Of a stretch of DNA of 19,489 nucleotides, positions 8,673 through 15,929 are shown piece after piece. Position numbers and translations under genes: made by a program. The notes beneath the pieces are model-generated. The model was not told the DNA's origin. It worked only from the letters and a program-made list of their open reading frames with translations, and did no database searches. Location of the stretch: contig URKT01000038.1 in NCBI GenBank assembly GCA_900548495.1, positions 1-19,489 of the forward strand, written 5' to 3'. Every line of letters begins with the position of its first letter. The stretch's first letter is position 1. The stretch comes from an uncultured Collinsella sp. GTDB taxonomy: Bacteria; Actinomycetota; Coriobacteriia; Coriobacteriales; Coriobacteriaceae.

Positions 8673-10807
8673 GCGGCACCCCCCTCACCGTCACCGGTGT
8701 AAGAGATGTGCTGCAACAGCGCCACGATGTCCTCGCCGTCGACGGGCTCCACCGCAATATGCTTTGCGCTCAGGCGCTCGCGGATAATGGGCAGATCGCA
8801 CGCCTTTGCCTGGCGCATAAGCAGGTAGAGCACGTCGCCGTCGACCAAGCCCGCCGCGTCGCTCTCGCGGATTGCCGACCCAATTGCGCCCACCAGCTCG
8901 CCGACAGGCTCCATGCCCGGTACCACGCGCAGGAGCAAAAAACTCCCCATCTTGCTATCTGCGAGCGCCTGCTCCGCCGCGAGCTCTTGGCCAAAGGCAG
9001 CCTGCTTGAGCACGCAAGTGCCGTCAACGCAGCGTTTATCCTGCGCCACCGCCTCATAGTCAAAGGCACGGCCCAGCGCGCTTTCGACCAGCCCGCACAA
9101 GATGCGGAACAGGTTTTGATAATAGAGAGTCATTTGGTTTTCGGCCGCACGACGCACAAAGATCAACACGGCGGGTGCCCCGTCGCGCTCGATCGTGTAT
9201 CCAAACATGGGAAGCCCCGGCGTCAGCTCGCGGTTCACCCACAGGTTCGAACGGCCCCCGTCGCCCAAAAGAGGTGCAAGCTGCTCAAGCGTGAGCGAGC
9301 GTGCGGCATCTTCGGCAAACGCGGGACTTGCTGCCACCAGGCGTGCAAATGCCCCGCCCGAAACATGGTAGATCGCCACCGAATCGTTCTCGAGGATCTC
9401 GCCCAGAAGCTCGCAGCACTTGCGATAGATGTCGCGCGGGTTGAGCACATCGAGCTCCTGCGTCACGGCAAAGATCTTGCCAAAGCTGTCGTGGCGGCCC
9501 ACGATCTGGCGCCTGTACGCGCGCTTGTCCTCGATCGCGTCGTGGTAGAGCTGCGTAAGGAACGTATTGCGGTTGCGCACGAGATCGTTTTGGTCGCGCT
9601 CCGCCCTAATGGCTTCGCTGTTGCGCAGCTGCACATAGCCGCACACGGCACCCACCACAAAGTACGCAATAAACGGTAGCCAGTTGGACGGCTCGTAGAA
9701 CAGACCCTGGAAGGTATAGCCGTACTGAGTAAAGTAGCTGGCTGCCAAACCCACCGACGCCAGCAGCGCCGCAACCAGGCCAAAGTCCAAGCCATACAGC
9801 GTGCCGATCAGCACCACGTAGAGCAGGCGATAATCGAGCACGTTGAGCTGGACCGATTGTGAGAACAGATGCTCCAGTACCTCGAACAGAACCCAGGCAA
9901 CGCCCGTCTCTAGGCATTTAATAGGCAGCGTGCGCATTTGGATGCGGTCGATGGCGGCACGCAGCGGGTTGATCTTTTTGATGCGTCCAGCGCCCCAGCG
10001 AGCTTGAATGGTCGAGAGATCGCGCAGCAAGTCGTAGCGCTGAAACCAGCCATAGCGCACGCGAGCGACGTCGCTGGCGGGCAGGGCGTAGCCAGCAGAA
10101 TCGCCATAGGCAACGGCAAGGCCGGGGAACAGCGCCCTGAGGGCGTCGCCCACCTCACCCGCCGTGTGATGGAAGGTATCGGCTACGTCGAGCGTCTCAA
10201 AGTTACCATCCCAGCTATCGAAGATACGGCGTACCAGCACCGCAAGCTCCTCGGCACACAGCAGGGGAAACGCCGCATCCTGCGCGCCCTGCAGAGCGAC
10301 CGATCCGGTTGAGCACGCGTCGAACAACGGCACCAAAAACGGATCTTCCAGCGCGGCGGAGGCAGTGTACAGGAAGGGCACGCGCAGGATCTTGGTCTGA
10401 ACGCCCTCGCGAGCAGCGTAGTAGCGGCACAGGTCGTTGGCTGCGCGGGCGATAATGCCCTTGCCCGTTCGCCCCGCGGCGTCGGTGGCACCCTCGGCAC
10501 CCGCGGGCCCCGCTACATACAGCAGTTGGACCCGGCGACCCGCGCACGCACGAAAGACCGAGCGCAACAGCTCGATATCGCCCACGGTATCGGTATGCGG
10601 GGTAAGGTAATTGGAAAGGTAGACCATGCGGTCGAACTCGTAGGCCTGATCCAGGTGTTGCAGAAGCTCTTTCCACGAGGAATGGGGCGACGACTCGTCG
10701 CGGTACGCGTCCTGCGCGGCTACGACCTGCACATGGTCCCCGGGGAACGCCTTGGCACAAAAGTCATCGTCAACATATGCGGTGTTGCCAACAACCAGCA
10801 CCTCCAT
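8669..10807 (-). CDS. pelD: SDR-PelD fusion, c-di-GMP receptor of the Pel synthase
   Basis: The 712-residue protein starts at the ATG at 10807 (GGAGG about eight bases upstream) rather than the upstream ATG at 10834. Residues 1 to about 270 resemble an NAD-dependent epimerase/SDR domain (VLVVGNTAYVDD, MVYLSNYL, RVPFLYT). Then come about four membrane helices (roughly 300-400), a coiled region, a GAF domain (about 440-575) and a C-terminal degenerate GGDEF. In the last, RESD (Arg647-Asp650) stands five residues before DGDVL, which replaces GGDEF. A retained RxxD inhibitory-type site with a lost active site is the hallmark of PelD, which binds c-di-GMP to switch on Pel production. The first glycine-rich NAD loop is atypical, so the SDR part may be non-catalytic. 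Confidence 0.9.
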   Translation of the reverse strand: MEVLVVGNTAYVDDDFCAKAFPGDHVQVVAAQDAYRDESSPHSSWKELLQHLDQAYEFDRMVYLSNYLTPHTDTVGDIELLRSVFRACAGRRVQLLYVAGPAGAEGATDAAGRTGKGIIARAANDLCRYYAAREGVQTKILRVPFLYTASAALEDPFLVPLFDACSTGSVALQGAQDAAFPLLCAEELAVLVRRIFDSWDGNFETLDVADTFHHTAGEVGDALRALFPGLAVAYGDSAGYALPASDVARVRYGWFQRYDLLRDLSTIQARWGAGRIKKINPLRAAIDRIQMRTLPIKCLETGVAWVLFEVLEHLFSQSVQLNVLDYRLLYVVLIGTLYGLDFGLVAALLASVGLAASYFTQYGYTFQGLFYEPSNWLPFIAYFVVGAVCGYVQLRNSEAIRAERDQNDLVRNRNTFLTQLYHDAIEDKRAYRRQIVGRHDSFGKIFAVTQELDVLNPRDIYRKCCELLGEILENDSVAIYHVSGGAFARLVAASPAFAEDAARSLTLEQLAPLLGDGGRSNLWVNRELTPGLPMFGYTIERDGAPAVLIFVRRAAENQMTLYYQNLFRILCGLVESALGRAFDYEAVAQDKRCVDGTCVLKQAAFGQELAAEQALADSKMGSFLLLRVVPGMEPVGELVGAIGSAIRESDAAGLVDGDVLYLLMRQAKACDLPIIRERLSAKHIAVEPVDGEDIVALLQHISYTGDGEGGAA

Positions 10808-10839
10808 GGCGCACCCCTCCCCTAAAATCCACATTTGTC

Positions 10840-10870
10840 ATAGTCAAACATGCGTATTGTACGCTGTCAA
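10840..10870 (-). promoter_or_regulatory. Candidate pel operon promoter with an inverted repeat
   Basis: On the minus strand a perfect TTGACA (10865-10870) precedes GACTAT (10840-10845) by 19 bases, which would start transcription about 25 bases before the pelD ATG. The spacing is long and the -10 is weak. The spacer contains the perfect inverted repeat GCGTA-TTG-TACGC (10852-10864), which also includes TACAAT, a good -10 box but too close to the TTGACA to pair with it. The repeat is a possible operator. Confidence 0.35.
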
Positions 10871-10910
10871 CGCGAGTTGAAACGCCCTTAAGGCTGTTTT
10901 AAGAACTTTT

Positions 10911-11657
10911 TTAGAGGGAGGAGGCGGCTTTGATTGGACTAGAGGGCAAAGCCTCGAGCGTCTGTTTCATGTTGGAGCCCCTCAAAAGAGAGTTATTGTC
11001 CCGGGCGATATAAACCCAACTATCCTGATATGAGCCAACGGGAGCAAGGAACGTAAGGAGCTCCAAGAAACCAATAACGTCCGTACCGTATTTTTTAGAA
11101 AACTTGCGCGCCAGATCATACTTTTTCTGCTGTGTTGCCCTACCTGAAAAATCGGACAAAGCATGCTCAAGGTTGCGTGACATATATGCAGCTTTAAAAG
11201 GAATCTTCCTTTTATTACAGGTCAGCTCATGCGTCCTGGATAACGTCTTAAGACACGAAGATTTACATTGATTTCTCTGACGCAGCGAGGCGACGTTCGA
11301 CGTTTCGATCCTATCTTCAAAATAGGAACAATGAGGCCCATCTTCATCATAGACAACCAGCGAATCATCGATAAATGCACCATCGGTATCGGACAACAGC
11401 ACAATGGCGTCTAAATCGGTGGCACGCAACTTGTCCTTAGCGAGAAATTCCTTCACGGTATCAACCAACCGCCTCTTAATAGTCGAAGCGGGATTTCCTG
11501 CACCGAGAGCATGTACCGATGTGATGTCGCCGCGCACAATCCCAAAACGAGGACCAGGATGTTCCCCGCTTGCAAACAAACTTGTAAGAGCACGACCCAA
11601 TGCCAGCTCATCAGTTTCGCCTTCGACGATAAAAAGAACGAACTCGGTGGCACCCAC
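10911..11657 (-). CDS. TOPRIM-domain protein, partner of the adjacent ATPase
   Basis: The 248-residue product starts with GTG at 11657, sharing one base with the ATPase stop (TAGTG), so it is translationally coupled. It opens FVLFIVEGETDELALG, with the conserved TOPRIM glutamate (Glu12), and has AIVLLSDTDGAF further on, supplying the DxD pair (Asp90, Asp92). A helical C-terminal half carries SRNLEHALSDF. TOPRIM domains beside AAA/ABC-type ATPases form the nuclease half of OLD, Gabija (GajA), PARIS (AriB), RloB and AbiLii defence proteins. Here ATPase and TOPRIM are separate genes. I cannot assign it to one of those named families by eye. A metal-dependent nuclease or translation-arresting role in phage defence is inference. 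Confidence 0.75.
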   Translation of the reverse strand: MGATEFVLFIVEGETDELALGRALTSLFASGEHPGPRFGIVRGDITSVHALGAGNPASTIKRRLVDTVKEFLAKDKLRATDLDAIVLLSDTDGAFIDDSLVVYDEDGPHCSYFEDRIETSNVASLRQRNQCKSSCLKTLSRTHELTCNKRKIPFKAAYMSRNLEHALSDFSGRATQQKKYDLARKFSKKYGTDVIGFLELLTFLAPVGSYQDSWVYIARDNNSLLRGSNMKQTLEALPSSPIKAASSL

Positions 11658-13138
11658 TACTCGTCACCATCCAAGCAGAGCGCGGCATCGATTGAGTACC
11701 TATCCGTAGAATCGTACAAACGCTGTCCGCTATCGCCAAGGCTAATCGCGCGCAAATACTGGTCACGCATGTTATTGGTGGGCTTAACGCCTTTAAAGCG
11801 AACAAACCTGTTATCAGGATCTGCAGTGGTCAGAAGAATCTCTGATGCCGGCAGCAATTCAAGAACACGTAGGTTGTGGGCAGTAAACAAGAGCTGCCCC
11901 TTGCCAAACGACTCAAGCACGGAAAGAAGCTGCCCCAAGAGGAATTCGAATACGCCCGAGTCGAGCTCGTCAATTGCAAGGAATGCGTCGGAGTACGAAT
12001 GGACTTCCATAAGGCAGAGCGAGAAAGAGATGAGTTTTCTTACGCCCTCAGATTCACAGCGCAGTGGAATCTCGACCCCATTGCGGCAAGAAAGAAACTC
12101 GACTTGCTTGGCGGGTGAATCGCCCTTATCCAAAAGCTGAGATCCTATGACTTTAACCTCGATGGAAAGGCCCGGTACAAGCGTGCCAATTAATCCGCTC
12201 ACACGCTTAATCGCAGACGAAACGGCTGGGAAATCATCGTCCTTAATAACAGCGGGCTTAAAAAGATTGACAGAAAGGTGACCCTTCTGGCCAAACACGC
12301 GGTCATCGATAATATCCATCGAAAGTACGTTTAAGGTGCAAGTTGCATTTGCCAGCGTCGTAAACACATTGACTCGGTAACGGAAATAAAGCCCAAGCTC
12401 GGCAAGCAGGCAATACAGCGGAGTGAGAATCTCTTGATGGGCACTCTTGAAAGAAGCCGATTGCATCTCGTACACAGCCTCATTAATCTGCAATTGCTCC
12501 GGAGGTTCCTCCTGCAGATAAAGATTGAAATCGCAGGCAAAAAGCGAGATCAGATATTTAACAGTTTGTATGGAAAGCATGGGGGACATGTTGCCCCGCT
12601 GAAGAACACCTAGCGAAACCAACATCGACATCTTAAGCTGTTGATCCGCGTTCAAAAGATGGGACCAGCGATTTCTGGGCAGAACCGCCGCGGCAGACTC
12701 GGGGGCCTCTTGAACAAGCTCCACGAGAGTCCTCTTAGACCCCCATTTGTCTTTATCGACATTAAATTGTTTTACAGCCATTTTTTCGTGCGAAATCCAA
12801 GCAGAGTCTGCTCTACGCGAAAAAGTGACGGTATAGAACGTAAGAAATAATTCATCCGCGGTATCAATGTTAAACTCAATGTCAATTGAAAAAGAGTCTT
12901 TGCCAGGATAAAAGTAGTCGAGAACTTTCTGCCTGTCATATGCGGCACCCGTCATCAGGGTTTTGACCAGGTCAATCGCCTCAATTACAGAAGTCTTGCC
13001 GGAGCCATTTTGGCCATAAATGCCTATAACGTCCGCCCCGGGCACAAAGGCAGAGCCGGGCTTCGATTTCGTAAAGGCAATCTCGCCAAAGCCAATATTC
13101 TTAAAATCATGCAACGCGATCTGAACAATACGAACCAT
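11657..13138 (-). CDS. AAA/OLD-type ABC-fold ATPase of a two-gene defence module
   Basis: The start is the ATG at 13138 (AGGAG seven bases upstream), not the in-frame start at 13174; this gives 493 residues. Walker A is GQNGSGKTS (42-50) after MVRIVQIALHDFKNIGFGEI, the usual RecF/OLD-like opening. A signature-like CESEGVRKLISFSLCL lies near residue 365, and Walker B is AFLAIDE (Asp390, Glu391) followed by the switch histidine in LLFTAHN (His421). This is an ATPase-type head of the AAA_15/AAA_21 kind with an all-helical middle. It runs directly into the TOPRIM gene. Codon use is AT-richer than in the pel genes. The combination suggests a phage-sensing ATPase that controls the TOPRIM partner; that is inference from related systems. 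Confidence 0.85.
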   Translation of the reverse strand: MVRIVQIALHDFKNIGFGEIAFTKSKPGSAFVPGADVIGIYGQNGSGKTSVIEAIDLVKTLMTGAAYDRQKVLDYFYPGKDSFSIDIEFNIDTADELFLTFYTVTFSRRADSAWISHEKMAVKQFNVDKDKWGSKRTLVELVQEAPESAAAVLPRNRWSHLLNADQQLKMSMLVSLGVLQRGNMSPMLSIQTVKYLISLFACDFNLYLQEEPPEQLQINEAVYEMQSASFKSAHQEILTPLYCLLAELGLYFRYRVNVFTTLANATCTLNVLSMDIIDDRVFGQKGHLSVNLFKPAVIKDDDFPAVSSAIKRVSGLIGTLVPGLSIEVKVIGSQLLDKGDSPAKQVEFLSCRNGVEIPLRCESEGVRKLISFSLCLMEVHSYSDAFLAIDELDSGVFEFLLGQLLSVLESFGKGQLLFTAHNLRVLELLPASEILLTTADPDNRFVRFKGVKPTNNMRDQYLRAISLGDSGQRLYDSTDRYSIDAALCLDGDE

Positions 13139-13168
13139 CAGCAGTCTCCTAGCGTGGAAGTTGCTGAC

Positions 13169-13235
13169 AATCATACTAGATTTCGATATATTTTATCGAA
13201 TTAGTTATAAATTATTCCGAAATCTAGAAATGATT
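13169..13235. promoter_or_regulatory. Nested inverted repeats over the ATPase promoter
   Basis: An outer inverted repeat has CTAGATTTCG at 13176-13185 and its exact reverse complement at 13218-13227. AATCAT (13169-13174) and ATGATT (13230-13235) extend it to about 16 paired bases per arm. Inside lies a second perfect repeat, TTCGATA-TATTT-TATCGAA (13182-13200). On the minus strand TATGAT (13170-13175) is a good -10 box, and TCGATA (13194-13199), 18 bases away, is a plausible -35. Both overlap the repeats, so a dimeric repressor of the ATPase-TOPRIM operon could bind here. The region could instead be a recombination site. Confidence 0.5.
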
Positions 13236-13497
13236 ATCCTCGAAAGTCTTGCTAATCGAATTGTTTTGACGGTAGATCGACCACAACGATGGCTAAAACC
13301 AGCAGTATGCGGCAAAATCAGGACAGGTCGACCACGCCAAGTGGCGCCAACGCGTTTACCTGCGGTTTCTTTGTGCGATAAAGGTGGTGTGCTCGGGGGT
13401 TCAGGAATTTGCCTCATTCTTTCGAAAGCTATGATAAAAACCGAGCGCTCTAAGCAGGAAAGCGCAACGAAGTCTTTAGCAAAAACAGCCCCTTAAA
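13236..13497. other. Intergenic stretch without a recognisable gene
   Basis: No convincing coding frame is seen on either strand: the open frames here lack ribosome sites and read as low-complexity shadow sequence. A plus-strand TATGAT at 13430-13435 with a weak TTTGCC upstream (13408-13413) is a possible promoter that would point into the structured region. The palindrome GAGCGCTC (13443-13450) and the repeat GCGCT...AGCGC (13445-13449 and 13461-13465) follow it. Confidence 0.4.
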
Positions 13498-13521
13498 CGC
13501 AAAAACCGCCTTTCGGCGGTT
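13498..13521 (-). terminator. Rho-independent terminator of the candidate ncRNA
   Basis: On the minus strand AACCGCC-GAAA-GGCGGTT forms a perfect 7-bp stem with a GNRA tetraloop, followed directly by more Ts to give five in a row. On the plus strand the same sequence has no T-run after it. It would end transcripts coming from the promoter at 13806-13833. Confidence 0.75.
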
Positions 13522-13799
13522 CCAACGTACCAAGCCGGACGTACCGTCGCAAGGCCTCTTCACAGTTGGAACTTTAGGAAAAGCAAATCCCAGTTCCTCC
13601 TTTACCGGGGAAACCGTCGCGAATTAAGGCTGAGCAACAACGCATCAGTAAAATTACGTGCGAGCAGAAAATCGCACGCAATTTCGTCTTTTCTCAATTG
13701 AGATGTAAGTTTTGACAGGCCGAATCTTACATACAAACAAAAAAGAGGGCCGACGCATCAACGCTCTTCAGGTGTCGTCCGAAGGCTTCCACCGTAATT
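13498..13799 (-). ncRNA. Candidate structured non-coding RNA next to the Abi_2 gene
   Basis: About 300 bases between a good minus-strand promoter and a strong terminator hold no gene but many inverted repeats. A 13-bp stem pairs 13651-13663 with 13672-13684; its single imperfect pair is G.U on the minus strand and A.C on the plus strand, which points to a minus-strand RNA. Other stems are 13703-13709 with 13726-13732, and 13519-13526 with 13565-13572. GGAACT (13568-13573) can pair instead with AGTTCC (13592-13597), giving an alternative fold or pseudoknot. Abi_2/AbiF genes are known to be accompanied by a conserved RNA (the abiF motif), so this may be a member or an analogue. The exact ends and the identity are inferred. 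A T-run at 13739-13744 might end some transcripts early. Confidence 0.5.
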
Positions 13800-13805
13800 G
13801 ACCAT

Positions 13806-13833
13806 ATTTTAGTCAGAGACAATTGCTTGTCGA
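13806..13833 (-). promoter_or_regulatory. Promoter of the candidate ncRNA
   Basis: On the minus strand TCGACA (13828-13833) and TAAAAT (13806-13811) match the -35 and -10 boxes at five of six positions each, separated by 16 bases. Transcription would begin near 13799, where no open reading frame with a ribosome site follows, so the product is probably an untranslated RNA. Confidence 0.55.
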
Positions 13834-13872
13834 CAGGCCGGCCATAGGTGGAACCACCAATCACAGCATCAT

Positions 13873-13910
13873 AAAAAATAGGGGATGCCCTCCCTTAGGA
13901 AGGAACCCCC
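13873..13910 (-). terminator. Terminator downstream of the Abi_2 gene
   Basis: Read on the minus strand, GGGG...CCCC (13881-13884 with 13906-13909) encloses CCTTCC-TAA-GGGAGG, followed by TA and six Ts (13873-13878). One pair in the inner stem is G.U on the minus strand and C.A on the plus strand, so the structure is selected on the minus strand. It lies about 105 bases past the Abi_2 stop. Confidence 0.65.
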
Positions 13911-13914
13911 TTGC

Positions 13915-13947
13915 AAAACGGTGGCCGATAAATTGCTGCCGTTTTTT
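13915..13947 (+). terminator. Plus-strand terminator facing the Abi_2 gene
   Basis: AAAACGGTGGC (13915-13925) pairs with GCTGCCGTTTT (13935-13945) as an 11-bp stem with a nine-base loop, followed by Ts to give six in a row (13942-13947). Two of the pairs are G.U on the plus strand but mismatches on the minus strand, so it works as a plus-direction terminator. No plus-strand gene ends here, which implies an unannotated plus-strand transcript, possibly antisense to the candidate RNA. Confidence 0.5.
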
Positions 13948-14016
13948 GTTGTGAGGAAAGCATAGCTCAATTTAGGCATCTAAGGCGTTGCGGCAACGCT
14001 CGTCACAGATTCATCG

Positions 14017-14988
14017 TTAATCAGCGTCCACCGGAAACCACGCACTAATCACCTTCGTGAGAAATTCAAATCCAGTAGAGACCTGAAGATTGCCCTGATA
14101 ATAATCGACGTGCTTATTCATTCTTTGAACAAACACTCTCAGGCTCTTTGCTCGATGTTCGGAAACGCCTTGCGAAGCAAGTTTCCTGTGCGCGTATAGC
14201 GTAGTGACAATCTGCTGTATACGGTCATTGCTCATCTTTGACTTACGCTGGTCGAGACCGATACCGGCTATGGTCGACAACTCCCGCGTTACAACGTAGC
14301 TTGGCTTAAATTGCGGTCTATCAGCACGCAGGTTATTCAAAATACAGCTATTATGAGCGCATGCATTTCTTAATGACTTGACTGCTTGAAGAATATAGAA
14401 CTCTTTAAGCATCTCGCGGTCGTCAAACCTATTGGCGCAAAACTTGTAAAAATAGAGAAACGAGCCAAAAGAAATTACTTCGACAAACGCCCACGCGGGA
14501 AAGTCGAAATCAGCATACCTGGCAATCAACCCACCAGTGTAGGGACTGTTCTTGCATCTGAGAATCTCGTCTTTGAGCGAATTGCACGGCGCTCCATCTG
14601 GCTTCGTGCCATCGTAGGAGGAAATGAAGTCCGAGACGACTGCATAGCCGTCCTCCCGCTCTGTCTCGATGCGCTTTAATAGTTTTACCTTTGCGAAATG
14701 CTCCACATCAAGCGTAAGCGGCAGCATTTCATAACGAAGGAGCATGTCGACAATCGACAAATCGACCAGCATCTTAAAGTCTAGATTTGCATACTCTCCC
14801 TTGCGGGCTCCTTCTTCAACTTTAGGAAACCCAAGCCGATAGGCGCGCAGACGAAAATAGTTGCTGTTCTTCTCCAGATAGGCTCTGGCATCGTCTTCGC
14901 TCATCAGCGAGAAGTGGACGCCTCTCGATTTGAGATGATCAATCTGCTCGGACGCCGTAAGCCACGGCTTTCTATTGGCGTCGGTCAT
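14017..14988 (-). CDS. Abi_2 (AbiD/AbiF) family abortive-infection HEPN protein
   Basis: The start is the ATG at 14988 with GGAG five bases upstream; an in-frame TTG at 15024 has no ribosome site. The 323-residue product begins KPWLTASEQIDHLKSRG and continues with YLEKNSNYFRLRAYRLGF, the standard Abi_2 opening. It has the HEPN ribonuclease motif RxxxxH as LRNACAHNS (Arg207, His212), followed by the family's conserved Asn. Abi_2 proteins are abortive-infection factors thought to cleave RNA and arrest the infected cell; HEPN proteins of this family are proposed relatives of the ancestors of Cas13. It is isolated from its upstream neighbour by about 120 bases. Directly downstream is a large structured non-coding region, which may encode its RNA partner or antitoxin. 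Confidence 0.9.
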   Translation of the reverse strand: MTDANRKPWLTASEQIDHLKSRGVHFSLMSEDDARAYLEKNSNYFRLRAYRLGFPKVEEGARKGEYANLDFKMLVDLSIVDMLLRYEMLPLTLDVEHFAKVKLLKRIETEREDGYAVVSDFISSYDGTKPDGAPCNSLKDEILRCKNSPYTGGLIARYADFDFPAWAFVEVISFGSFLYFYKFCANRFDDREMLKEFYILQAVKSLRNACAHNSCILNNLRADRPQFKPSYVVTRELSTIAGIGLDQRKSKMSNDRIQQIVTTLYAHRKLASQGVSEHRAKSLRVFVQRMNKHVDYYQGNLQVSTGFEFLTKVISAWFPVDAD

Positions 14989-15109
14989 CAGATCTCCGTT
15001 CTCAATGATTGGCTTGAGATTCAATGTTAGCGCGTTCAGCCGGGAGAGCCGTTAGGATATGACCGTTATGCAAAATACCCCCTAGAGCAATAACCTGAAT
15101 ACACTAAAA

Positions 15110-15928
15110 CTAAGGAATGTCAATCCGATTAATGGAATTATTTACCGTGCATTTGAGAACATCATCCTGCCCATCAAAAGCCATTGGGAAAAACTGCAGG
15201 TAACGGTTTCCGAGTATGTCAGAGTACGTGACGAGGATGCGATAGCCGGCCTCCATCACCGGCTTCGCTTCGCCCCCAAAATAGATAACCAGCTCACTCT
15301 CCCCTCCCACTGGAAGCTGTCGAGCCTGGCACCAGGCGACCCGCGGAGTTCCAAAATGGGCCCACTCATTTCTATTCGAAATCCCAACCCTCACATTAAC
15401 CGCAGGCCCAGCTCCCATACTGGATATTGCATAACGATTAGCGGCATGCTCGTCCACAGGACTCTCGTCGCAAGGAATAGCTGGGGCTCCGCCATCAATC
15501 AGCAGACGATCAACGCAGTCCAAAGCACCCGATTTGTATTCATCGTCCCTGGGATCAGCCTCGGTAAACACACCGTGAGCGAAACCGTTCTTCGACATAC
15601 ATAGTTGCTTTTCCGACAAACGGGTTAAGGCAATACAAGGGAGAACGTTCATCACATCAGAATGATTCCGGTCTTCTCTACCAGCTAGCAGCGAGAAATA
15701 CAGCACCGCGACCGCCGAAATTGAGCCCACTAACGCGCCAAGATACCCAAGCAGGCCGTTAGCGTCCCATACGGGATGCAGCCATGGAACTGGTGTATCA
15801 ATTGAAAACGCGATCTGAATGACTATTAGTAAAAATACAGAGAGCACCACAACGCAAGCAATAAACGCCTTAATTAAATCGAATACCGAAGGCTTCCTCT
15901 TGCCCGAACACATTCCAACCAAACTCAT
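15110..15928 (-). CDS. Two-TM membrane protein coupled to the DUF4393 gene, unknown function
   Basis: The start is the ATG at 15928, one base after the stop of the DUF4393 gene, so translation is coupled; a TTG at 15964 inside the upstream gene is less likely. The 272-residue product has two membrane segments (about residues 19-42 and 58-82), a basic cytoplasmic N-terminus, and a soluble domain of roughly 190 residues. That domain has conserved-looking beta-strand blocks such as SSMGAGPAVNVRVGISNR, LPVGGESELVIYF and YRILVTYSDILGNRYLQFF. I do not recognise a named family. With both ends of the helical pair on the same side, the domain is probably cytoplasmic. Its partner belongs to an abortive-infection family, so it may be the membrane effector of a two-gene defence module; this is inference. 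Confidence 0.75.
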   Translation of the reverse strand: MSLVGMCSGKRKPSVFDLIKAFIACVVVLSVFLLIVIQIAFSIDTPVPWLHPVWDANGLLGYLGALVGSISAVAVLYFSLLAGREDRNHSDVMNVLPCIALTRLSEKQLCMSKNGFAHGVFTEADPRDDEYKSGALDCVDRLLIDGGAPAIPCDESPVDEHAANRYAISSMGAGPAVNVRVGISNRNEWAHFGTPRVAWCQARQLPVGGESELVIYFGGEAKPVMEAGYRILVTYSDILGNRYLQFFPMAFDGQDDVLKCTVNNSINRIDIP

Positions 15929-15929
15929 T

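Noticed and set aside
8708..9679. Plus-strand 323-codon open frame
   Set aside because: Antisense to the GAF and degenerate GGDEF part of PelD; no family features.
10880..10899. Stem-loop 11 bases after the TOPRIM stop
   Set aside because: A 7-bp stem with a bulge and no T-run on the minus strand; too weak to call a terminator.
13161..13496. Plus-strand 111-codon ORF and minus-strand 70-codon ORF at 13205-13417
   Set aside because: Neither has a ribosome site or recognisable motif, and both overlap the inverted repeats.
13500..13950. CRISPR array, retron or tRNA in the structured intergenic region
   Set aside because: There are no regularly spaced direct repeats, no reverse transcriptase or cas gene nearby, and no cloverleaf with the expected T-arm sequence.
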